DNA of 5,014 bases. Origin: Pseudomonadales bacterium (GTDB lineage Bacteria; Pseudomonadota; Gammaproteobacteria; Pseudomonadales; DC-out160). Below the pieces are notes generated by a model. The model did not search any database. It was given only the letters and a program-made list of their open reading frames with translations, and had not been told where the DNA came from. Both the position numbers and the translations under genes were made by a program. Of the stretch, positions 1 through 5,014 are shown in pieces; positions within the stretch are counted from its first letter, which is position 1, and every line of letters starts with the position of its first letter. The stretch covers positions 1-5,014 of the forward strand of contig JAESQG010000081.1 of assembly GCA_016765265.1 (NCBI GenBank), given 5' to 3'.

Positions 1-1
1 G

Positions 2-118
2 CAGCGTATTCAACTGGATAAAACTAGCTGGCTACGCAACGCTACAGAGTTTGAAAGAATTTACGTTGGTCGGTTTGGCAAAGCGCGGAGAAGAAAAGAG
101 CTTGCCAATACCGGCTGA
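2..118 (+). CDS. 3' end of a gene resembling the C-terminus of a REP-associated (Y1-type) transposase, partial
   Basis: The frame is open from the left edge to a TGA at 116-118 and gives the last 38 residues of a protein whose start lies outside the window. The fragment has the pattern RIQLD..SWLRNATEFE followed by a basic tail (FGKARRRKE). From memory, this L-x(n)-WL-x(2)-AT-x-FE pattern near the end resembles the C-terminal region of long REP-associated transposases related to IS200/IS605 Y1 enzymes, which follow the catalytic domain with a segment of this sort. The catalytic HxH and Tyr motifs would lie upstream and cannot be seen, so the assignment is tentative. The repeat-rich, gene-free DNA just downstream fits such a gene but does not prove it. 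It could instead be the end of an unrelated basic protein. Confidence 0.45.
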   Translation, partial: QRIQLDKTSWLRNATEFERIYVGRFGKARRRKELANTG

Positions 119-236
119 TCTTCTCTGTCCTTATTTATTTTCCCCTTGAAATAAATCTATTCGTGACCATAACCTCACCTGAATATCGCTTTCCTGAAGA
201 ATGATGATCGTGTTGCTTATTCTTGTCTTGTCGAAA

Positions 237-267
237 AACAGACAGAGGGACAACAGACAGAGGGACA
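237..267. repeat. 15-bp tandem direct repeat, two copies
   Basis: ACAGACAGAGGGACA occurs at 238-252 and again, identical and adjacent, at 253-267; the match extends one base to the left. It lies in non-coding DNA downstream of the transposase-like gene end. Its function is unknown. It could be a replication-slippage duplication or part of a transposon-associated repeat. Confidence 0.85.
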
Positions 268-343
268 GTCACTCTTAAAAAGGGTCGCCAACTTTTTCGC
301 TCTAATTTAGATGGTTTTCTTTAAGTAAAAATTTATGTTTGTA

Positions 344-405
344 CGAAGTGCATGTCCAAGTATTTCATCCCAGTATTTCCATCCGAAGTGCATGTCCCAG
401 TATTT
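344..405. repeat. 22-bp direct repeat with 40-bp period, plus an internal partial copy
   Basis: CGAAGTGCATGTCCAAGTATTT at 344-365 recurs at 384-405 with one change (CCAAG to CCCAG). The sub-element CCCAGTATTT is also present between them at 369-378, so the core YCCMAGTATTT occurs three times. The copies lie in direct orientation, about 65-130 bp upstream of the mazEF -35 box. They could be protein-binding iterons, remnants of a mobile element end, or a local duplication; nothing in the sequence decides between these. Confidence 0.8.
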
Positions 406-470
406 TACTACGACAACAACCTGGATAATTGAAATTCAACGCCAAGACTGGGGGAAAAACAGAAAATAAG

Positions 471-498
471 TTGACACAATCAGAGCCTGTGATAGTAT
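471..498 (+). promoter_or_regulatory. mazEF promoter (-35 TTGACA, -10 TAGTAT)
   Basis: A perfect sigma-70 -35 hexamer TTGACA lies at 471-476. After a 16-base spacer comes TAGTAT at 493-498, which matches four of the six -10 consensus bases. Transcription would start near 505, giving a short leader before the antitoxin ATG at 533. The -10 lies within the left arm of the inverted repeat at 492-516, so a repressor bound there would block RNA polymerase directly. Confidence 0.7.
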
Positions 499-516
499 CT
501 ACATTGTAGATACTAT
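492..516. promoter_or_regulatory. Operator: perfect inverted repeat at the mazEF promoter
   Basis: ATAGTATCTAC at 492-502 and GTAGATACTAT at 506-516 are perfect reverse complements, with 11-bp arms separated by ATT. The element covers the -10 box and the expected transcription start. MazE-type antitoxins are known to bind palindromes at their own promoters through the AbrB-like fold, with MazF acting as co-repressor. The position here matches that role, so I infer it is the autoregulatory site of the operon. Confidence 0.75.
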
Positions 517-519
517 ATT

Positions 520-524
520 GGAAG
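520..524 (+). promoter_or_regulatory. Ribosome binding site of mazE
   Basis: GGAAG at 520-524 ends eight bases before the ATG at 533. This decides the start: a longer frame from TTG at 518 overlaps the Shine-Dalgarno sequence and begins immediately after the operator, so it would add five residues without a site of its own. Confidence 0.6.
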
Positions 525-532
525 TGGACGAT

Positions 533-793
533 ATGCAATTAGAAATTCAAAAGTGGGGCAATAGCGCTGCGGTTCGCCTCAATAAAACACTATTAGAGCA
601 GCTCTCAAGTGGTATTGGCGATAAGTTTGAAGTGGAAGTCATCGATGGTGGACTCTTTTTGAAGCCTTTACAAGATCAACCTGAGTACGATCTTGATGAA
701 CTACTTGCCACTTGCACTAAAAAGAATACTCGGCTTGATGATGAAGATCTGAAGTGGCTCAACGACGGCCCGCAAGGCAAGGAGATTTGGTAG
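533..793 (+). CDS. mazE: Antitoxin MazE (AbrB/SpoVT swapped-hairpin family)
   Basis: This 86-residue acidic protein is the labile antitoxin of a type II toxin-antitoxin pair. It would neutralise the MazF toxin encoded next to it and repress the shared promoter. Residues 5-21 carry the MazE signature (IQKWGNSAAVRLNKTLL), in which the WGNS...VR segment forms the DNA-binding swapped hairpin. Residues 27-47 continue the beta barrel (GDKFEVEV, GGLFLKP). The acidic C-terminal tail ends in KEIW, very like the KEVW end of E. coli MazE, and is the part that wraps the toxin. The length is close to the 82 residues of the E. coli protein. The ATG at 533 is chosen for its Shine-Dalgarno sequence at 520-524; a TTG at 518 is the alternative. 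The toxin gene starts four bases after the stop codon, so the two are co-transcribed. Confidence 0.93.
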   Translation: MQLEIQKWGNSAAVRLNKTLLEQLSSGIGDKFEVEVIDGGLFLKPLQDQPEYDLDELLATCTKKNTRLDDEDLKWLNDGPQGKEIW

Positions 794-797
794 GTTT

Positions 798-1133
798 ATG
801 CCTAAGAGATATGTACCAAAGCGCGGTGATATCGTCTTTACCAACTTCGATCCCTCGGCAGGCCACGAACAAGCAATGAGGCGCCCGGCACTCGTCTTGT
901 CCCCTCAAGTCTTTAATAAGAAAATGGCGTTGTCTCTTGTTGCACCAATAACTTCAAAGGTTAAAGGTCACGGTTTCGAAGTCTTATTAGACGAGACAAC
1001 TACACAAGGGGCTATACTTTGCCACCAAATAAAGATGATGGACTTTGATAAGAGAGGGGTTAAATTCATTGAAGAAGCCTCAGTATCGATTATGCAAGAG
1101 GTGTTGGCAAAAGTTCGTCTTCTAGTTAGTTAG
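798..1133 (+). CDS. mazF: Toxin MazF / PemK-ChpB family endoribonuclease
   Basis: The product is a 111-residue toxin of the MazF/PemK/ChpB family, the same length as E. coli MazF. Such toxins are ribosome-independent mRNA interferases that cut single-stranded RNA at short specific sequences and stop growth when the antitoxin decays. The family core is intact: YVPKRGDIVFTNFDP at 5-19, GHEQ at 22-25, RRPALVLSP at 28-36, FN at 39-40 and APITS at 49-53. Arg29 and Thr52, the catalytic pair in E. coli MazF, are both present at the same positions. The later HQIKMMD segment (near residue 80) matches the conserved dimer-interface region. GHEQ and the VAPIT stretch recall ChpB, while the KGHGFEV stretch recalls MazF, so the subfamily is not settled. 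Cleavage specificity cannot be read from the sequence. Translation is probably coupled to mazE, with AAGGAG at 779-784 inside mazE and a four-base gap. The gene appears complete and active. Confidence 0.93.
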   Translation: MPKRYVPKRGDIVFTNFDPSAGHEQAMRRPALVLSPQVFNKKMALSLVAPITSKVKGHGFEVLLDETTTQGAILCHQIKMMDFDKRGVKFIEEASVSIMQEVLAKVRLLVS

Positions 1134-1435
1134 TTCTATAACCCTTATGCTCAATTTATTTACCATTACTGAATTCATCCACAACTCTTTGCCCCCGGAA
1201 TTCAGATAAATCGTGATCTGGTCTCTCCAGATATCTCCGAGTATATGTAAATTCCCAATAAGGTTTTGCAGCCTTATTTGCGTAGTCGATGTTTTTTTAC
1301 GATGCCGACCTTTCAAGGAGATCATGAATTGCACTGTTCTGTCGGATTTGTAAATGTCAGATTGACACATCACAAACTGATAGTTCAGGATGCAATGGAA
1401 CCCACTTTTATAAGGATAACAAGAGGTCCTTTAAA
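1134..1435. other. Gene-free stretch between mazF and the DUF899 gene
   Basis: About 300 bases without a convincing gene. A 7-bp-arm hairpin, AATAAGG at 1257-1263 with CCTTATT at 1272-1278, is followed 13 bases later by a run of seven T (1292-1298); this is a weak candidate for a terminator after mazF. Another small hairpin has arms ATCTGG and CCAGAT at 1216-1232. Just before the next gene, TATAAG at 1409-1414 could be a -10 box, but no good -35 lies at the right distance. TTGACA at 1362-1367 is too far upstream of it. A 45-codon frame at 1302-1439 overlaps the next start codon but has no ribosome binding site. Confidence 0.5.
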
Positions 1436-2047
1436 ATGAATGAATCACCCCCCATGAACGAAATTCAACAGCTCGAAAAAGAGATCTACGAGCGGGTACA
1501 AAAGCTCGAAGTTTTACGCAAGGAATCAACGCCTACACCGATAAAAAACTACCTCTTCCAAGACCTCAATGGAGAGGTTGCTCTACGAGAACTTTTTGCG
1601 GGAAAAAACACATTATTTGTTATTCATAATATGGGACAAGGTTGTCGTTGGTGTACCTTATGGGCGGATGGCTTAAATGGGTTTCTACCGCATTTGGAAA
1701 GTGACTTTTCAGTGGTGCTTCTGTCGAAGGATACCCCTGAGGTTCAGCGTAAAATTGCTTTGTCGAGACAGTGGCGTTTTCGTATGGCGTCACACGGTGG
1801 GGGAGATTATATTTCAGAGCAGAGTGTTGTGAGCGGTGAGAGCAATATGCCGGGTATTGTTTGTTATCAGTTGCAAGACGATAAAGTTGTTAAAAAGAAT
1901 TCCAGTGTATTTGGCCCCAGAGATTTATTTTGTCCGCAATGGCATATTTTGAGTTTAGCCGGCCTTAGTCCCAGCGATTGGACACCGCAATTTAATTATT
2001 GGCAGCGTCCTGGTCAGATGGATGATGGTGGTGAAAATCTAAATTAG
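1436..2047 (+). CDS. DUF899-type thioredoxin-fold protein with CxxC motif
   Basis: This 203-residue cytoplasmic protein has no signal peptide and belongs to the DUF899 group of thioredoxin-like proteins. Their reaction is not established; a redox role is inferred from the fold. Residues 8-31 form a heptad-like, charged helix (NEIQQLEKEIYERVQKLEVLR), typical of the family's N-terminus. The core follows: LRELFAGKNTLFVIHNMG at 50-67, then CRWC at 70-73 and LWADGLNGFLPHL at 75-87, matching the family pattern C-x-x-C-x-x-W-x-DG-x-x-G-x-x-x-HL. A late FGPRDLFCPQWHILSL segment also fits the family's conserved ending. The protein is a little short for the family but looks complete. The start at 1436 is supported by AAGAGG at 1421-1426, nine bases upstream; a second ATG at 1454 has no such site. 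The gene stands alone, with about 300 gene-free bases on each side, so it is probably monocistronic. Confidence 0.85.
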   Translation: MNESPPMNEIQQLEKEIYERVQKLEVLRKESTPTPIKNYLFQDLNGEVALRELFAGKNTLFVIHNMGQGCRWCTLWADGLNGFLPHLESDFSVVLLSKDTPEVQRKIALSRQWRFRMASHGGGDYISEQSVVSGESNMPGIVCYQLQDDKVVKKNSSVFGPRDLFCPQWHILSLAGLSPSDWTPQFNYWQRPGQMDDGGENLN

Positions 2048-2350
2048 AAGATGCACTTTTTCAAAACTCCACTCGAAAATTTCGGCAAATGATTTTCTCA
2101 GTTTATTTTTATCGCTATAAATCAACTTCATCATCCTAGACACTTTGAGCTCATCGCTATTCGCACCACATAAAAAGATCAGTGAGTATCAATGTTTCGT
2201 CATGCCATAAGTCACAGATCAATACTTGACCTCTCAAGCACTAAGCAAACACTCTAATCCACTAGATGCAAAATATAAAGAGGATTTCAGATTAGCTACT
2301 ATACTAATTCCCCAATAATTATCTTTAATGGAAGAGTGTAAGTACTCGTC
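2048..2350. other. Gene-free stretch before the pilin-like gene
   Basis: About 300 AT-rich bases without a supported reading frame. Close behind the DUF899 stop, GAAAAT at 2075-2080 can pair with ATTTTC at 2092-2097, and a T-rich run follows at 2101-2109. The stem is AT-only apart from one pair, so it is a weak terminator candidate at best. The promoter of the downstream gene should lie here. TTGACC at 2226-2231 is a fair -35, but the nearest good -10 (TCTAAT at 2253-2258) is 21 bases away, and TATAAA (2274-2279) and TATACT (2300-2305) lack a recognisable -35. I therefore do not place a promoter. Confidence 0.45.
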
Positions 2351-3607
2351 ATGCAAATATTTAACACTGGTATACGTTTTCGCTCACAAGTAGGCATTGG
2401 CCTTATCATTATGTTCATGGTCCTGGTATTGACGATATTAAGCCTCGCCGTGGCTAAAATAAGTGTTAACAAACTGACCTCTTTCAAACAATCCTCAGAT
2501 GCCGATAGCTTGGCTGTCGCTAAAGATGCGCTAATTGCATACGCTTTGGTACAAGCAAGAGCGGGTAATAATTACTCCCCGCGTCTGCCCTGCCCCGACA
2601 TTAATCTTCCTGGTACCGCCGGATATGGGGTTGCTGATTCGGCGAGTTGCGGTACTTCATCCACCATATCTATAGGCTACCTGCCCTGGCAGACTCTAGG
2701 TATCTCGGAGCAAGTTGATTCTGATTCTGTGCCCATCTGGTATGTACTTGCAGGATCATTTAAAAATCTCAGCGGAACCAATCCCGCGCTAAATACCGAT
2801 ACTTTAGGTGGCCTCACCACGCAAGGTTATACGGATGATGTGGTAGCCTATGTGGTGGCACCCCATGCAATAGTCTCTTCGCAAACACGCCCTAATGTCA
2901 CTACATCTAATTACCTGGAAGGTGAAAACGCAGATGGTGATAGCGTTTTCTTACAAGCGATCAAATCAGACACCTTTAACGATACGATACTCTCTATACG
3001 ACAAGACGAGATCACAGAGCTACTTGAAGATAATGATATTGGTCCCGACATTCTCACCATTGTAGGTGATGCGCTTACCGTTTATTTTACGGATAATAAT
3101 TATTATCCTTTTACTGCAGCCATTAATTCTACTAATGGTAATTGTATGAATAATAGAACGGCCGGATTACTGCCCGTCAATCTAGGCGCTTGTACAGGCG
3201 TTGATTTTTCAGATTATTTGCCAACCTGGTTTGAGGATAACGAATGGTGGAAAATGATTTATTACGAAGTGGATTCTGAGTGTGCTGGACCCGACAGCGA
3301 TTGTGATGCTGCGACCTTAAGTATCACCTTGGATGCTGGCACTGCCCAACAGCTCATTTTAGCATATGCAGGAAGAAGCTTGAGCGGACAAGCGAGAGGT
3401 GCCACTGCTAATGACGACGACTTCTTGGAGGATCCAGATACCAGTACGGCACTGATCAATGAAAATACCAATGGTGATTCCGCTTATGAAGTACCATCCG
3501 CTGCGGCTAATAGTAACGACGCTTTTTTAGTCATAACTAATGCAACCACGCCAGGTGGAGGAGATGGTAAAGACGGTAACGACAATAAAGGTAAGGGTAA
3601 AAGCTGA
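2351..3607 (+). CDS. Pilin-like secreted protein with a single N-terminal membrane helix, function unknown
   Basis: The product has 418 residues. After a short basic N-terminus (residues 1-14, RFRSQ) comes one hydrophobic helix, GIGLIIMFMVLVLTILSLAV at 15-34, which places the rest outside the cytoplasm. It resembles, from memory, a group of hypothetical type IV pilin-like (PilX/GspK-like) proteins. They share an ALIAYA segment (here 60-65), LPCPD (79-83), a second Cys, LPWQTLG (111-117), WYVLAGSFKN (130-139) and a VVAYVVAPHAIVSSQTR stretch (164-180). All are present here, along with the later EWWKMIYYE (298-306). Six cysteines at 81, 100, 265, 281, 311 and 318 fall into three spaced pairs, which suggests disulfide bonds. 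Glu+5, the hallmark of major prepilins, is missing after Gly15. The last 17 residues are a Gly/Asp/Lys/Asn tail. An in-frame TAA at 2339 makes ATG 2351 the only start; the nearest purine-rich site (GGAAGAG, 2330-2336) is rather far. The next gene starts one base after the stop. Confidence 0.7.
   Translation: MQIFNTGIRFRSQVGIGLIIMFMVLVLTILSLAVAKISVNKLTSFKQSSDADSLAVAKDALIAYALVQARAGNNYSPRLPCPDINLPGTAGYGVADSASCGTSSTISIGYLPWQTLGISEQVDSDSVPIWYVLAGSFKNLSGTNPALNTDTLGGLTTQGYTDDVVAYVVAPHAIVSSQTRPNVTTSNYLEGENADGDSVFLQAIKSDTFNDTILSIRQDEITELLEDNDIGPDILTIVGDALTVYFTDNNYYPFTAAINSTNGNCMNNRTAGLLPVNLGACTGVDFSDYLPTWFEDNEWWKMIYYEVDSECAGPDSDCDAATLSITLDAGTAQQLILAYAGRSLSGQARGATANDDDFLEDPDTSTALINENTNGDSAYEVPSAAANSNDAFLVITNATTPGGGDGKDGNDNKGKGKS
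3593..3597 (+). promoter_or_regulatory. Ribosome binding site of the MFS/spermidine-synthase-like gene, inside the preceding gene
   Basis: AAGGG at 3593-3597 lies 11 bases before the ATG at 3609. It is made by the Gly-Lys codons of the tail of the pilin-like protein. Ribosomes finishing that gene (TGA at 3605-3607) would be at the next start at once, so translational coupling is likely. Confidence 0.5.
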
Positions 3608-3608
3608 G

Positions 3609-5014
3609 ATGTACAGAACATCAGCTCAGCCAAAAATCAAATTTACTCAAGACACCTTCGCCCTTAGCGCAGCAATAACAATTTTCACCAGCGCATTTTT
3701 ATTATTTCAAGTCCAACCTATCATCTCCAAAGTCATTCTCCCCTGGTTTGGTGGTAGTCCTATGGTTTGGAGCACCTGTCTTTTATTTTTTCAGTCGGTA
3801 CTACTGCTAGGTTATGGATATGCGCATGTATTAACAAAACTGGCTCCTAACAGACAAGCGGGCATACATATTATTTTGTTGGTACTGGCTTGTGGTTTTC
3901 TACCTATCACTCCCGAAACCTTATGGCAGCCCCAAGGAGATTCTTCCCCAACTTGGCATATTTTAAGGCTCTTGACGGCTCATGTGGGCCTACCGTATTT
4001 TCTGTTATCCGCAACGGCACCTCTAGTACAAGTATGGTACAGCAGGGTATATCAAGATCGGTCGCCCTACCGCCTGTACGCGCTTTCCAATTTTAGTTCA
4101 ATGCTCGCATTGCTGAGCTATCCCTTTATTGTGGAGCCCCTGCTGGATGCACCGACCCAAGGATACTATTGGTCATTGGCGTTTCTGCCCTTCGCTATTT
4201 TTATCTCTTACCTTGCTATACGAATGATGCGTTCAATAGGCATATCTAATACCCATATCTCATCATACGATAGTCACCTACACGACAGTCACCTACACGA
4301 CAGTCACCTACACGACAGTCACCTACACAAAGATAAGCTATCTGACTTTCCCCCGCATTTTAAGCAAAAAATTCTCTGGCTTTTGCTACCTGCGTGCGCA
4401 TCACTGACACTGCTGGCCATCACCAATCATTTATCGCAGGACGTGGCAGTGATTCCATTTCTATGGATCGTGCCGCTGTGTTTGTATTTGCTCTCGTTTA
4501 TCTTATGTTTTGACAACCCTCGCTGGTATCGACGAGGTATCATAAGCGCCGCGACGGTGCTACTGACATTGATACTCAGTATCATTTCATTGGGAGAGGT
4601 CCCCTTCTTAGACACCTCTGATTATTTTCACATACCCGATCTCTCATGGAACTTACGTTTTGAATTTGGCATTTATATCAGCCTACTATTTCTTGTGTGT
4701 ATGCTCTGCCATGGCGAGTTGACTCGGCAGAAGCCCTCCCCTGCCCACCTGTCCTCTTTTTATCTCTTTATGTCTGCGGGCAGTGCAATGGGAGCTGCTT
4801 TTGTTTGTTTAATTTGTCCTTTAATATTTTCAACCTATATGGAATTACCTATTGGATTAGTCAGCGCCTTTATCATTTCATTAATCGTTCTCAGGGATCT
4901 TTGGACTCGTTTTATGCAGCATCGATCATCTTGGTTAGGAGTAATCCCCCTCAGCATGGCCTTGTTTAGTTTTATCATTGTAGCCAGAGGACAAAGCTCA
5001 ATGGTAGAACCCGG
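3609..5014 (+). CDS. Fused MFS/spermidine synthase family membrane protein, N-terminal part, cut by the window edge
   Basis: The frame is open for 468 codons with no stop, so the 3' end lies beyond the window. The protein is very hydrophobic, with roughly a dozen predicted membrane helices. It carries the signatures of the family annotated as 'fused MFS/spermidine synthase': LLFQVQP (31-37), ILPWFGGSPMVW (43-54), LLFFQ...GYGYAH (58-73), GLPYFLLSATAPL (127-139), PYRLYALSN (153-161), YPFIVEP (171-177), ITNHLSQDVAVIPFLW (271-286), YLLSFILCFDNPRWY (293-307) and CHGELTR-KP (367-376). In that family a SpeE-like aminopropyltransferase-fold domain follows, possibly cytoplasmic; it is not seen here, and the substrate and true reaction of such proteins are unknown. 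The basic N-terminus and RMMRS after helix 6 (205-209) place the 6-7 loop in the cytoplasm. That loop (about 207-254) carries the DSHLH repeats at 221-240. ATG 3609 follows the upstream stop by one base. Confidence 0.9.
   Translation, partial: MYRTSAQPKIKFTQDTFALSAAITIFTSAFLLFQVQPIISKVILPWFGGSPMVWSTCLLFFQSVLLLGYGYAHVLTKLAPNRQAGIHIILLVLACGFLPITPETLWQPQGDSSPTWHILRLLTAHVGLPYFLLSATAPLVQVWYSRVYQDRSPYRLYALSNFSSMLALLSYPFIVEPLLDAPTQGYYWSLAFLPFAIFISYLAIRMMRSIGISNTHISSYDSHLHDSHLHDSHLHDSHLHKDKLSDFPPHFKQKILWLLLPACASLTLLAITNHLSQDVAVIPFLWIVPLCLYLLSFILCFDNPRWYRRGIISAATVLLTLILSIISLGEVPFLDTSDYFHIPDLSWNLRFEFGIYISLLFLVCMLCHGELTRQKPSPAHLSSFYLFMSAGSAMGAAFVCLICPLIFSTYMELPIGLVSAFIISLIVLRDLWTRFMQHRSSWLGVIPLSMALFSFIIVARGQSSMVEP
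4267..4326 (+). repeat. 15-bp tandem repeat, four copies, encoding DSHLH
   Basis: ACGACAGTCACCTAC is repeated head to tail at 4267-4281, 4282-4296, 4297-4311 and 4312-4326. The first copy has one T for C change; the other three are identical. The unit length is a multiple of three, so each copy adds the pentapeptide Asp-Ser-His-Leu-His in frame (residues 221-240 of the membrane protein), giving eight histidines in 20 residues. The near identity points to recent expansion by slippage or recombination. Confidence 0.95.

Larger units (their letters stand above)
119..470. other. Gene-free stretch with short direct repeats between the transposase-like end and the mazEF promoter
   Basis: About 350 bases without a supported reading frame. 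It is AT-rich and holds two groups of direct repeats (annotated separately): a 15-bp tandem pair near 237-267 and a 22-bp element repeated at 344 and 384. The segment reading GGGACAGTCACTCTT at 262-276 directly follows the tandem pair. I see no tRNA, no strong intrinsic terminator and no convincing REP-type hairpin. It most resembles decayed mobile-element flanking DNA; that is inference. Confidence 0.5.

Noticed and set aside
1170..1204. TGAATTC / GAATTCA inverted repeat after mazF
   Set aside because: Seven-base AT-rich arms with a 21-base loop and no T-run; too weak to call a terminator or operator.
1122..1373. 83-codon frame on the minus strand downstream of mazF
   Set aside because: No Shine-Dalgarno sequence upstream of its ATG, no recognisable domain, and its end overlaps the end of mazF. 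It looks like a chance frame in non-coding DNA.
1362..1384. TTGACA with a following GATAGT, similar to the mazEF promoter, upstream of the DUF899 gene
   Set aside because: The spacing between the two boxes is only 11 bases, too short for a sigma-70 promoter, and no palindrome accompanies it.
3262..3471. 69-codon minus-strand frame inside the pilin-like gene
   Set aside because: Antisense to a long frame with clear family motifs; a shadow of that gene.
4267..4326. The four 15-bp repeats considered as a CRISPR array or plasmid iterons
   Set aside because: Units are contiguous with no spacers and in frame with a membrane protein gene, so they are a coding tandem repeat.
262..4326. The 9-mer GACAGTCAC shared by the upstream repeat region and the DSHLH-coding repeat
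   Set aside because: A nine-base match is expected by chance in a window of this size, and the flanking bases differ.
3890..4969. Several 62-90 codon frames on both strands after 3890
   Set aside because: All lie within the 468-codon frame from 3609, whose family signatures run the full length to the window edge, so these are out-of-frame shadows.

Overview
The window looks like chromosomal DNA of a gammaproteobacterium, possibly a marine or environmental one. This rests on the MazE/MazF sequences, which follow the E. coli proteins closely, on the moderate-to-low GC composition, and on the family types present. It is inference; nothing in the window fixes genus or species.

Positions 1-470 look like accessory DNA. 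They hold the last 38 codons of a gene that resembles the C-terminus of a REP-associated (Y1-type) transposase, followed by about 350 bases without a gene that carry two sets of short direct repeats. Positions 471-1133 hold a complete mazEF-type toxin-antitoxin operon. Its promoter has a consensus -35 box, and the -10 lies inside a perfect 11-bp-arm inverted repeat, as expected for autoregulation by the antitoxin or the complex. Positions 1134-1435 hold no convincing gene. Positions 1436-2047 encode a single DUF899-type thioredoxin-fold protein with a CxxC motif. Positions 2048-2350 are again without a gene.

Positions 2351-5014 hold two tightly packed genes. The first encodes a membrane-anchored, pilin-like secreted protein of 418 residues (one N-terminal hydrophobic helix, LPCPD and LPWQTLG motifs, six cysteines). 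One base after its stop begins a long multi-pass membrane protein that runs off the right edge. It is the N-terminal membrane part of the 'fused MFS/spermidine synthase' family, and no stop codon occurs in its frame within the window. It contains four in-frame copies of a 15-bp repeat encoding the histidine-rich pentapeptide DSHLH, between predicted helices 6 and 7.

The toxin-antitoxin operon and the transposase remnant form a plausible mobile or accessory block. The pilin-like/MFS pair is probably one transcription unit with coupled translation. I see no functional link between the two halves. I found no clear evidence of a wholly new system; the His-rich repeat and the pilin-like/MFS gene pair are the most unusual points.
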